Below, piece by piece: positions 1 to 7,712 of a stretch of 64,000 nt of DNA. This DNA is from Foetidibacter luteolus (lineage in GTDB: Bacteria; Bacteroidota; Bacteroidia; Chitinophagales; Chitinophagaceae). The first letter of the stretch is position 1. Every line of letters begins with the position of its first letter. Location: contig NZ_VVIP01000084.1 of assembly GCF_009650435.1 (NCBI RefSeq), forward strand, positions 50,626 through 114,625, in the 5' to 3' direction. The notes under the pieces were generated by a model. That model saw only the letters and a list, made by a program, of their open reading frames with translations. It had not been told where the DNA came from and did not search any database. The position numbers and the translations under genes are program-made.

Positions 1-578
1 TCCTGCATTTGGCCATAGTTGCGGCCCGTATCCCTGTTGCCCCATCCTTCATTACTGCCGCTGTTTGCCCATGAGGCTTGGTTGTTGTTTTCATTCCAGC
101 GGTTGCGGTCGTAATCGTTGGCATCTGGCCTAAAGCCTCTCCCGTAATTGCCGGAATTACCGGAATTGCCACGGTTATAATCCTGGTTGCCCCAATTATA
201 CTCATTACCGTAGCTGCCCTGGTCTCCGTAACCCCTTCCTTGCTGGCTACCGCTCCGGCGGTTATTTTCGTTGTTTTGCCAGCGGCCCGTATCCTGTCTG
301 CGGTTCATGTCCTGGTTACGGCGGCCATAATCGTCGCTGCCATAATCCTGCGAGCCATAATTGCCGGTGAAGCCGCCTCTCTGGGGGTCTTCATTCCAGT
401 GATTACGGTCATTTGAGCTGCCGAAATTCCCACCTTCATAGCCCCTGCTCCGCTGGCGGTAATCTTCGCTTCTTTCGTCTCTATCCCGGTCCCGGTTATC
501 TTCGTAACCCTGCCTGTTGCGTTGCTGGTATTCCCTGTTTTCATCTTCTGGAAAACGTTGATTGCGGTTATTTTCCAT
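1..578 (-). CDS. N/R/G-rich hydrophilic protein, N-terminal part (runs off the left edge)
   Basis: A reading frame with ATG at 576-578 stays open on the minus strand to base 1, giving 192 codons with no stop. The protein starts MENNRNQRFPEDENREYQ and is dominated by Asn, Arg, Gly, Asp, Gln and Tyr, with repeated G-N-Y-G, R-W-N/Q-N and D-T-G-R-W/N patterns. There is no signal peptide or membrane segment in the visible part, so it is probably cytoplasmic and disordered here. In related bacteria such N-terminal stretches can precede a SWFGD or BON domain; that is a guess, because the C-terminus lies outside the window. The in-frame ATG and the sustained composition make it more credible than the overlapping frames on either strand. 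Confidence 0.6.
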   Translation of the reverse strand, partial: MENNRNQRFPEDENREYQQRNRQGYEDNRDRDRDERSEDYRQRSRGYEGGNFGSSNDRNHWNEDPQRGGFTGNYGSQDYGSDDYGRRNQDMNRRQDTGRWQNNENNRRSGSQQGRGYGDQGSYGNEYNWGNQDYNRGNSGNSGNYGRGFRPDANDYDRNRWNENNNQASWANSGSNEGWGNRDTGRNYGQMQ

Positions 579-981
579 AAAACTTAGTTTTTGTGGTTAA
601 CAATGTTAGCGGTAATAACAGCATCCATAACTGTGCCCGCTATAAGCCAAAATATTGAGAGGCCCTATTTTCGTATGTTTATTTATTTAATGTGTGGCTG
701 CTGTGAGAGACTATAGTAAAGGTCTATTGACTGGTTTTTAAAATATGGATGTATATTTCTTTGCCATTTGATTAAACAATTTGTACCCCCAAAAAATATC
801 TTCACTTTATATAAATAAACTATATCAAACGCTTTCATAATCAAATGTTGAAGTGTTAATCTTTGTGGGTAATTCGTTGGTATCGCGAGGCATATTTCCA
901 CGTTTTTTGATAAGTTGGTGCTGATACCGATGCCGTAATTTATTCTGAGCTGGTTGTAGCGTAAGCCGCATGTTACACCCC
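579..981. other. AT-rich intergenic stretch, no gene seen
   Basis: This stretch should hold the promoter of the leftward N/R/G-rich gene. I see no convincing ORF, hairpin or repeat in it; short minus-strand frames here have no recognisable content. Confidence 0.4.
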
Positions 982-1134
982 GGGTGAGGGATTGAAAAGG
1001 CTACCCCGCTGAAGCCATCGCAGCATTGTTTGTGGTGCAGTAATAGCACAACCGAGGAAAGGCAACTAAATGTGCTTTGATGAAGGTTGCGAACGTAGTT
1101 CTGACCCCTTGCGCAGCCTGGGGCAACCTCAAAA
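982..1134 (+). repeat. Dispersed repeat family B, copy 1 (long form)
   Basis: It begins GGGTGAGGGATTG and contains CCATCGCAGC, GCACAACCGAGGAAA, CAACTAAATG and GGTTGCGAACGTAGTTCTG, all shared with the copies at 44588 and 60822. The 3' end (GCGCAGCCTGGGGCAACCTC) matches the short-form copies. Confidence 0.8.
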
Positions 1135-1238
1135 GGTTCAAGAACGGAATAGGGGAGATGCTGCGTTTGAATTTTTAATCTGAGTGATGAATGCATGGTC
1201 TTGCCACTTTCCGGGGCAACGGCAGAACCAATTATACC

Positions 1239-1327
1239 CGGTGGGAAAAGCTGAATAGCGAATCCAAAAGTACAAGAGTGCGACGCAACGGCAGCTACAT
1301 GCATATTCTTCTGCCGGGCCCATAAAA
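1239..1327 (+). repeat. Dispersed repeat family A, copy 1
   Basis: It contains GTACAAGAGTGCGACGCAAC and ends CTGCCGGGCCCATAAAA. The order of blocks is the same as at 7535 and 11381. It lies just downstream of the metalloprotease gene. Confidence 0.85.
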
Positions 1328-1335
1328 CCGGCCAT

Positions 1336-1369
1336 AAAAAAAGCGGAGCTTTTCAGGCCCCGCTTTTTA
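1336..1369 (-). terminator. Bidirectional intrinsic terminator after the metalloprotease gene
   Basis: An A-tract, a short GC-rich hairpin (AGCGGAG, loop, CCCCGCT) and a T-tract lie 17 bases past the stop of the leftward metalloprotease gene. The same structure would work on the plus strand. Confidence 0.6.
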
Positions 1370-1386
1370 TGCAGATAAAGTGAGTT

Positions 1387-3999
1387 TTATTTTACTGTTG
1401 TGGCTTCATCAATCAGGAAGATCATGTTGGCCCTGTGGGCTTTTGTTTCTTCGCTGGGTGAAACGGCGGTGGCCAGTTTGGTTTTCAGCTTTTTGAGCGA
1501 ATACCTGGCTGCAGCTTTGGAAACGTCATCTACCGGGCTATCCAGGTAAGAAGCAACCCCTCTTACAAAGATGGTTTGTATGTACTGGCGGTATACGTTG
1601 ACGTTGCCGTTAAGGTCGGCGTCAAAAATGGCTTTCTGCAGGTCTGTCATTACGTCCACCAGGCTGTACTGGTTGCCATAAAGCCTGGTGTTGGTAATAC
1701 GCTGCATGGTTATGGGGTGCAGAATGTGTGCCAGGGGCGCCACCTGCAGGTTTAAAGCCATATTGGTTTCTTTGTAATCTTCGCCGGTGTAAGGCTGGTT
1801 AAAGCCGCGGCGCTGTAACTGCAGGTAAGGCAGCACCTGCGCATCTGCTTCCAGCGCATTGGGGGCGTAAATATATTTACCCAGTAATTCAATGGCTTTT
1901 TTCTGTTGTGCCAGGCTTACAGGCGTGTAGGGTTTGGTGGCAGATTTTTGCTCGGGATAGCTCCTGTCAATAAATACGCCGCCAACGTAACGGCTTACCA
2001 CACTGGCCATTTGTAAGCGCTGGGAATTTAATGTACCATAACGGGCCCTTAATTCAGCATAAGACTGGCCGGGTTTGCTGTATTTTTTAACAATCTTGCC
2101 CATTAACTGGTTAATGAGTTTAAAACGGTCTTCAGCATAGGCAAGGGCATCGCTGCTCATGTCGTAAATATTCACCCGGGGGTCAATGGCTTTACCGGGG
2201 GAACGCATGTCATCCCCATCATTACCAAATGCCAGTTGAGGCTCTGTGCTGCGGGCCAGGATGGTGGTTATGCCTTTTTCCTCTTCAGCTTCACTAAAAG
2301 GTTTGTAGCCATATTCTATTGCCCACAAATCATAAGGGCCGGCTTTAGTGGTATAGTATTCGCCCTGTTTGCTCCTGTCTAAAGACACGTTTACTGCGGG
2401 GTAGTCCATTACAGAACCCATGAGGCCTACCTTTTGTGTAAGTTCCTTATTGTTTACCTCAGCAGGCGAAAGCATTTGAGTGGCTTTCATGTTATGGTTA
2501 AGGCCAAGCGTATGCCCCATTTCGTGCAGTATGAGATAGGTGAGAAACTCTTTGTGCATCTGGCCTATTTCTTTTTGGGAGGCGCCATCTGCATCCATTA
2601 CCGTTAAACCTGCGGTAAACTGGGCTTTTATTTCGCTGGCCAGCACACAGCCATAAGCATCGTGACCATATTTTTCTTCCTGCATTTTTGCATAAGCGGT
2701 AAAAGGCTCCTTTGATTGTAATAACGCTGCCGTTTTATTGTCGTTATACAACTCATCCTGTATAGGCGTGGCACTGCCTGAATACCATTCAACCGTAATG
2801 TCCGCGCCTAATATCTGGCCGGTTCTCGGGTTAACAAAACTGGGCCCGATTGCTCCATATTGCGGCTGAGCCGAGGATACCCAGCGAATAACGTTATAGC
2901 GTATATCAGCAGGATCCCAGGTGGCGGTGTCAGGCATTATTTTCATTTGCACTGCGTTTTTAAAGCCCGCTTTTTCAAACGCTTCGTTCCATTTTAAGCC
3001 TGCATCTATAATGGTTTGGCGGTATTCGTAGGGGGTGGTGTTTTCTACCCAGAAAACAATGGGTTCAACCGGTTCGCTAAGCGCGGCGGAAGGGTCTTTC
3101 TTTACCAGGCTCCAGCGGTTGATCATGTCTTTATAAGGCGTAGGGCTTATGCTGGTTTGGTTGTTGCGTTCCTGCATAAAATAACCCACCCGGGGGTCGT
3201 CCCTTCTTGCCCTGAAGTCGTTTTTAGGCATTTCAATAAGGCTGTGCTGCATCCTTACCCGTACATAACGGGGGTCTGTGATATCCGGCCCGCCCGACGC
3301 CATCGTCATAGGGTTATCATAGGCCATATCTACTACAACATCTGTATTGTTGGGGAAGGAACGTACGGTATAGTATTTTGATTTGGATGGATTTAAACCG
3401 CCCAGGTTAAAGATAAAAGAGCTGAACGGGCCCGGTGGAAACTGGGGTTTCACCGGGTCTAATTTTTCACTGATGAATAAGCCGTCTGCACTCACGAGAT
3501 AACCCAGGGAGTCTTCTGCACCGATTTTATCTGAATAAAATACTGCTTCTGGTTTATCAGCATCCGCGGTTTTGCTGATGGGGTTCTCTTTGTCGTAGAA
3601 AAAGTTGGTATTTACTTCATGAAATTCCAGTTTGTCAAAGGTCTTTTTTACTTCAAAAACAACTGTTGCCCTGTGCATGCTTTGGTTAAGGAACAGGGAA
3701 GTAGGGCCGCTGATGGAAAAGCTCTGATAGATGAATTCTTTGTCAAGCTGGTCTTTTTTCACATACATCTGTATACTGCCGTTAGCGGTATCCTGGTAAA
3801 GCGTAAAAAGACCCTCCATTTTGGTGTTTCCTTTGGTCTTGTCCGCAATAGTGGTTGTTTTTTTGGCAGAAGCCGCTTTGGACGCAGAATCAACAACCGC
3901 TTTAGGCAAAGCCACAACGTCTTTTTCTTTCTTTTGAGCAAGTACGGCAAGCCCGGGCAACAGTACCGCCAGGGTTAGCGCAGTAAATTTCATTTTCAT
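1387..3999 (-). CDS. Secreted zinc-dependent metalloprotease (DUF5117/DUF5118/DUF4953 type)
   Basis: The 870-residue protein starts with a Sec signal peptide (MKMKFTALTLAVLLPGLAVLAQ). The N-terminal ~350 residues resemble the DUF5118/DUF5117 region that precedes the catalytic part in this Bacteroidota family. The extended zinc-binding motif HEMGHTLGLNH is at about residues 492-502 and identifies a metzincin-like peptidase; E493 would be the catalytic base. Length is normal for the family. It is probably periplasmic or secreted and its substrate is unknown. It is monocistronic: a terminator follows and Mpl lies upstream with a 104-bp gap. A second ATG two codons in could also be the start. Confidence 0.88.
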   Translation of the reverse strand: MKMKFTALTLAVLLPGLAVLAQKKEKDVVALPKAVVDSASKAASAKKTTTIADKTKGNTKMEGLFTLYQDTANGSIQMYVKKDQLDKEFIYQSFSISGPTSLFLNQSMHRATVVFEVKKTFDKLEFHEVNTNFFYDKENPISKTADADKPEAVFYSDKIGAEDSLGYLVSADGLFISEKLDPVKPQFPPGPFSSFIFNLGGLNPSKSKYYTVRSFPNNTDVVVDMAYDNPMTMASGGPDITDPRYVRVRMQHSLIEMPKNDFRARRDDPRVGYFMQERNNQTSISPTPYKDMINRWSLVKKDPSAALSEPVEPIVFWVENTTPYEYRQTIIDAGLKWNEAFEKAGFKNAVQMKIMPDTATWDPADIRYNVIRWVSSAQPQYGAIGPSFVNPRTGQILGADITVEWYSGSATPIQDELYNDNKTAALLQSKEPFTAYAKMQEEKYGHDAYGCVLASEIKAQFTAGLTVMDADGASQKEIGQMHKEFLTYLILHEMGHTLGLNHNMKATQMLSPAEVNNKELTQKVGLMGSVMDYPAVNVSLDRSKQGEYYTTKAGPYDLWAIEYGYKPFSEAEEEKGITTILARSTEPQLAFGNDGDDMRSPGKAIDPRVNIYDMSSDALAYAEDRFKLINQLMGKIVKKYSKPGQSYAELRARYGTLNSQRLQMASVVSRYVGGVFIDRSYPEQKSATKPYTPVSLAQQKKAIELLGKYIYAPNALEADAQVLPYLQLQRRGFNQPYTGEDYKETNMALNLQVAPLAHILHPITMQRITNTRLYGNQYSLVDVMTDLQKAIFDADLNGNVNVYRQYIQTIFVRGVASYLDSPVDDVSKAAARYSLKKLKTKLATAVSPSEETKAHRANMIFLIDEATTVK

Positions 4000-4103
4000 G
4001 CAGTGAATATTTTTAAAAAACGTAAGATAAGGGAATAATTGACAAACTGATTTTCCTTTTTTATGAATGGTGCGTTAGGGTGTGATGTGGCCATTTTGGA
4101 GCT

Positions 4104-5468
4104 TTAAATGCTGGTAATTTTTGCGGCCAGGGCATTTACATCCAGGCCATCATAATTGCCACTGCTCATTAGCAAAAGGTTGCTGTTGGTATAATCCTGG
4201 TGCTGCAGCCAGGCATTCAATTCGTTTTTGTCTGTTATTACCGCCAGCCCTGGTTTGGCAAATCCGTCTGCTACTTTTTCTTTGGGTAAATCGGGCATAC
4301 GCTTCAGTTCCAGTGCGTGCCTGCTGAAAAATACGGCTGCTACATCGGCCTTGTCCATGGATCCTTTATATTCTTTCATAAAGGCTTCATTAAGGCTGCT
4401 AAACGTATGCAGCTCAAAAACAGCTACTAGTTTGCGGTTGGGGTACTGCTGTTTCACCGCTTCAATGGTGGCGGTAAGTTTGCTGGGTGCGTGGGCAAAA
4501 TCCCGGTACACATTTACTCCCGGGCTGTTTGCCAGCAGTTCAAGCCTTTTGGCTGCCCCTGTAAAACTGCTTATGGCACTTAGAAAATCCTGTGGGCGCA
4601 ACCCCAGATCTTTGCAGGCATACCACGCCGCATGCAGGTTAAGCAAATTGTGATTACCAAAAACTTTCAATGTACTTTTTGCGGCTCCGATTTCTACCGT
4701 GGTTGTGCCGTTTGTTATCTGGTGCACTGGCACACCGTATGGCTGGTATCGTATATCTTCCCTGTTATGTGTTTCAACCAGTTGTTTCAGTACAGCATCG
4801 GTTTCGTTGTAAATCAATAATCCACCCGGCACAATCTTATCTATAAAGATGCGGAATTGTTCCAGGTAATTGTCAAAAGTGGGGAACACGTTAATGTGGT
4901 CCCACGCTATGCCGGTAATAATAGCTACATGCGGAAAAAGAAAATGAAACTTGGGACGTTTTTCAATAACGCTGGCCGGGTATTCGTCGCCTTCGCAAAC
5001 TATTACCGGGGCATCGGTAATGTTTACGCTTTGTTCAAAGCCTTCCAGCCTGGCGCCTACCAGGTAATCAAATTGTTTGCCGGTGTTGCGCAGCACATGC
5101 ATAATCATGCTGGTTGTAGTGGTTTTGCCATGGCTGCCACCAACCACAATGCGGGTTTTTCCCGTGCTTTCCTGGTAAATATATTCGGGGAAAGAGTAAA
5201 TTTTTAAACCCAGTTCTTTTGCTTTTAAAATTTCAGGGTTATCGGCTTTTGCATGCATGCCCAGTATTACGGCATCCAGTTGAGGGATTATTTGGCTGGC
5301 GTCCCAGCCTATCGTGGCCGGCAGCAAGCCCTCTTTTTCAAGGTTAGATTTGGCCGGTTCAAAAATCTCATCATCGGTACCTGAAACATCGTAGCCTTTC
5401 TTTTTTAAAGCAATAGCCAGTTGGTGCATAACGCTGCCACCAACAGAAGTAAAATGAACTTTAGGCAT
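4104..5468 (-). CDS. mpl: UDP-N-acetylmuramate:L-Ala-gamma-D-Glu-meso-DAP ligase (Mpl, murein tripeptide recycling)
   Basis: The 454-residue protein is a Mur ligase. It opens with a Rossmann-like N-terminal domain (HFTSVGGSVMHQLA) and has the ATP-binding loop GGSHGKTTTTS at residues 110-120. The central and C-terminal ligase domains follow, with the DFAHAPSK motif typical of Mpl. Mpl attaches the recycled tripeptide L-Ala-gamma-D-Glu-mDAP to UDP-MurNAc in the cytoplasm. Length fits Mpl (about 450) and the start VHFTSVGGS is characteristic, separating it from MurC. It lies divergent from the small lipoprotein and YtxJ genes. Confidence 0.93.
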   Translation of the reverse strand: MPKVHFTSVGGSVMHQLAIALKKKGYDVSGTDDEIFEPAKSNLEKEGLLPATIGWDASQIIPQLDAVILGMHAKADNPEILKAKELGLKIYSFPEYIYQESTGKTRIVVGGSHGKTTTTSMIMHVLRNTGKQFDYLVGARLEGFEQSVNITDAPVIVCEGDEYPASVIEKRPKFHFLFPHVAIITGIAWDHINVFPTFDNYLEQFRIFIDKIVPGGLLIYNETDAVLKQLVETHNREDIRYQPYGVPVHQITNGTTTVEIGAAKSTLKVFGNHNLLNLHAAWYACKDLGLRPQDFLSAISSFTGAAKRLELLANSPGVNVYRDFAHAPSKLTATIEAVKQQYPNRKLVAVFELHTFSSLNEAFMKEYKGSMDKADVAAVFFSRHALELKRMPDLPKEKVADGFAKPGLAVITDKNELNAWLQHQDYTNSNLLLMSSGNYDGLDVNALAAKITSI

Positions 5469-5496
5469 TTTTAATAATTTTTTCCGCCGATATTAA

Positions 5497-5526
5497 TTTG
5501 ATAATAACGGGTTACGAGTATCTTTG
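5497..5526 (+). promoter_or_regulatory. Bacteroidota-type promoter for the small lipoprotein gene
   Basis: TTTG (5497-5500) is followed after 18 bases by TATCTTTG (5519-5526), a near-perfect match to the TTTG-N19-TAnnTTTG consensus. It lies about 50 bases before the 5578 start codon. Confidence 0.65.
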
Positions 5527-5577
5527 CGTTTACACAAAAAGCGCAAAGTAATTTTTAAAACTTAATCCTGAACTTTT

Positions 5578-5700
5578 ATGTCAAGAAAATTTGCAGCGCT
5601 GCTCTTTATAATCATTATTGTTGCAAGCATGTCATCTTGCATTACAGCAAAAAGGGGCGGCCATTGTCCAACCAACGACAAAAACTTTTTCAGGCGCTAA
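5578..5700 (+). CDS. Very small lipoprotein-like peptide (40 aa)
   Basis: ATG at 5578 opens a 40-codon frame ending TAA at 5698-5700. The peptide has a positively charged start (MSRKF), a hydrophobic segment (AALLFIIIIVASM) and a lipobox-like SSC at about residues 19-21, then a short polar tail with a second Cys (HCPTN). A well-matched promoter sits upstream. The features fit a tiny Bacteroidota lipoprotein of unknown function; it ends 18 bases before ytxJ. Confidence 0.55.
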   Translation: MSRKFAALLFIIIIVASMSSCITAKRGGHCPTNDKNFFRR

Positions 5701-5705
5701 TGCAA

Positions 5706-5713
5706 TATCTTTG
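5706..5713 (+). promoter_or_regulatory. -7 box in front of ytxJ
   Basis: TATCTTTG matches TAnnTTTG. The expected start of transcription falls at or next to the ATG at 5719, so the message from this promoter would be nearly leaderless; transcripts could also arrive from the upstream lipoprotein promoter. Confidence 0.5.
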
Positions 5714-5718
5714 CAGGC

Positions 5719-6063
5719 ATGAACTGGAAAAAGTTAAACTCCACTGAGCAGATCCATCATATCAAAGAAAAATCCTTCCAAACCCCCCAGGTAATATTTA
5801 AGCACAGCACCAGGTGCGGTACCAGCAACATGGTTAAAAACAGGCTGGAAAGAGGCGGCGAAATAGCCGGCGTGGATTTTCATTTCCTTGATTTAATCAC
5901 TTATCGCGAAGTATCCAATAAAGTAGCGGAAGAGTTTGATGTGTACCACGAATCTCCCCAGGTGCTGCTGATTGTAAAAGGGGAATGCATTTACGACGAA
6001 AGCCATTTCGGCATTTCTACAGACGACCTTGAAGAGCAGGTAAATAAGGTTAACCTTAACTGA
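5719..6063 (+). CDS. ytxJ: Bacillithiol system redox-active protein YtxJ
   Basis: The 114-residue protein has a thioredoxin-like fold. Its single active-site-region cysteine, C33, lies in the motif KHSTRCGTSN, and SPQVLLI with the cis-Pro is further on. YtxJ proteins are monothiol bacilliredoxin-like proteins found in bacteria that make bacillithiol. They are thought to remove bacillithiol from mixed disulfides in the cytoplasm. The deacetylase of bacillithiol synthesis, BshB1, is encoded at 51094, which supports this reading. Length matches the family (about 110). Confidence 0.88.
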   Translation: MNWKKLNSTEQIHHIKEKSFQTPQVIFKHSTRCGTSNMVKNRLERGGEIAGVDFHFLDLITYREVSNKVAEEFDVYHESPQVLLIVKGECIYDESHFGISTDDLEEQVNKVNLN

Positions 6064-6179
6064 TTACTGCTGCCCATTATTTTACCGGTTGCTTACCGGT
6101 ATGGCTTCTTTTCGCTGATAATTATTGAGTCGTTTACAATGCTGGTAGTTTAAACCATAGCATCATTACCTTTGAGGGT

Positions 6180-6389
6180 ATGAAAAAATGGCTTGCTTTA
6201 AACCGGCTTTATCTTATTGGCGCCCTTACTGGCGCTGTAGCAGGCTGGCTGTACTGGAAGCTGGTAGGCTGTGTTACCGGTACCTGCGCCATTACTTCCA
6301 ACCCATACCGCAGTACTATTTATTTTGCCGTAATGGGCGCTGTGTTCTTTGGACTGTTTAAGCGCATAAATAGCGCAGCCAAAGAATAG
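6180..6389 (+). CDS. DUF6132-type small membrane protein
   Basis: The 69-residue protein has two membrane segments (about residues 10-27 and 46-61) joined by a loop with two cysteines and the signature CAITSNPYRST. This layout matches the DUF6132 family, which in other Bacteroidota often sits beside rhodanese or thioredoxin-like genes. Its function is unknown. It lies 117 bases after ytxJ on the same strand, so co-transcription is possible. Confidence 0.75.
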   Translation: MKKWLALNRLYLIGALTGAVAGWLYWKLVGCVTGTCAITSNPYRSTIYFAVMGAVFFGLFKRINSAAKE

Positions 6390-6433
6390 TATCTTTTAAA
6401 AAACATTCTTTGCCATAATCAATTAAATTAATC

Positions 6434-6540
6434 AGGGGGTGCCCCCAAGCTGCGCAAGGGGTCGGGCTTTCCGCTCATACTCCGGCACAGACCAACCGCA
6501 CAAGACCTTCACCGGGGTAACCGCTTCAATCCCTCACCCA
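6434..6540 (-). repeat. Dispersed repeat family B, copy 2 (short form, inverted)
   Basis: Read on the minus strand it starts GGGTGAGGGATTGAAGCGG, continues TTACCCCGGTGAAGG, and ends in GACCCCTTGCGCAGC and GGGGGCACCCCC. It lacks the ~45-bp central insert of the long form. Confidence 0.8.
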
Positions 6541-6546
6541 AAAGAC

Positions 6547-7470
6547 AGTTGCCGGTTGCTGGTTACCAGTCTGTTGAAGTGTAAAAGGCTGATGAGTTGT
6601 TTAGCTGCGGAAGCGCAGAAACACCTACCCGCTGCTAATATTAAACTTTTAAACAAACGAAAATTGAACGGTTGCCGGTTACTGGTTACAGGTCTGTTGA
6701 TTGTGTAAGTGGTTGAGGCTTTTTAGGGGGGATGATGTGCAAGTTCTCCACTGCGGCAAACATTAAACTTTAAACAAAAGACATTGAACACAGAGCCTCG
6801 TAGAGGCGCTATGTTAGTAGACAAGGAAACATACGGTTTGCAAAGAGCGCCGTAGGTGCGATATGTTAAGCAGGGTGATGGAAACAGCATGTTGGGTAAT
6901 TAACAGGTTCTGTTGCAGGAGGCCGCTTAACATGCCGCCTCTACGAGGCTTTACAAACAGGTCGTGACTGTATGTTTGCTACTAATATATCGCTCCTACG
7001 GAGCTTTGCCACGATTGTGGGGGTATCCGAAAGCCCGTTATCGGTAGCAGGTAGCTGGTTGCCGGTCTGTTGATTGTGTAAGTAGTTGAGGTTTTCTTAG
7101 GGGCGATAATGTGCAGGTCCTCACTGCGGGCAGGGCCGCAAACATTAAACTTTAAACAAAAGACATTGAACACAAAGCCTCGTAGAGGCGCTATGTTAAT
7201 AGACAAGGAAACATACGGTTTGCAAAGAGCGCCATAGGTGCGATATGTTAAGCAGGGTGATGGAAACAGCATGTTGTGTGATTAACAGGTTCTGTTGCAG
7301 GAGGCTGTTTAACATGCCGCCTCTACGAGGCTTTACAAACAGGTCGTGACTGTATGTTTGCTACTAACATATCGCTTCTACGGAGCTTTGCCATCGGTTT
7401 TGGAGGATGCAAGGTTGCCAGTTGCAGGTTACAGGTCTGTTGATTGTCCAGAAATGTAAATTCCGGAAAT
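6547..7470 (+). repeat. Tandem repeat array, family C (~380 bp unit)
   Basis: Two nearly identical units start about 6669 and 7050: CATTAAACTTTAAACAAAAG occurs at 6761 and again at 7143, a spacing of 382. Each unit carries an inverted pair, GCCTCGTAGAGGCG near its start and CGCCTCTACGAGGC near its end, plus a weaker pair around GCGCCGTAGGTGCG and CGCTCCTACGGAGC. Partial copies flank the array at 6547-6668 and 7405-7470 (GGTCTGTTGATTG). No coding frame is conserved between the units, so I call no gene here. Confidence 0.85.
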
Positions 7471-7534
7471 CGGCAATTGACAAGATGCCCTGCAAAATTT
7501 CTGGCGCCGCAGGCGGCAGAAACAAAAGCTATAG

Positions 7535-7622
7535 GGTGGGAAAAGCTGCATAGCGAACAGAACGTACAAGAGTGCGACGCAAGCAAAGCCTCATATTTGT
7601 TCCTGCTGCCGGGCCCATAAAA
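7535..7622 (+). repeat. Dispersed repeat family A, copy 2
   Basis: It has the blocks GGGAAAAGCTGCATAGCGAA, GTACAAGAGTGCGACGCAA, AAGCCTCAT and CTGCTGCCGGGCCCATAAAA, in the same order as copies 1 and 3. Confidence 0.88.
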
Positions 7623-7664
7623 TTCTTTGTTTCAATAACTTTTAAAGCAGGGTTAGTTTAAATA

Positions 7665-7696
7665 AAAAAGCCGGTTAATAAAACCGGCCTTTTTTA
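7665..7696 (-). terminator. Intrinsic terminator after degQ
   Basis: AAAAAAGCCGGTT and AACCGGCCTTTTTTT form a perfect stem around a five-base loop, 17 bases after the stop of the leftward degQ gene. The T-tract lies on both strands. Confidence 0.75.
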
Positions 7697-7712
7697 TACT
7701 GTAATTGGGTTA

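Noticed and set aside
78..416. Plus-strand hydrophobic ORF of 112 codons
   Set aside because: It is the antisense shadow of the truncated N/R/G-rich gene at 1-578; its Val/Ile/Ala-rich composition is what antisense of Asn/Tyr/Gly codons yields.
825..1304. Minus-strand ORF of 159 codons
   Set aside because: It runs through family B copy 1 and family A copy 1. The recurring SHSCTF peptide in such frames is only the translation of the family A core.
6547..7470. CRISPR array
   Set aside because: Units are ~380 bp with near-identical content, not short repeats with unique spacers; no cas gene is in the window.
6439..7586. Several ORFs of 87-96 codons in the degQ-ytxJ gap
   Set aside because: They are built from repeat families A, B and C; none is kept in frame between the two family C units.
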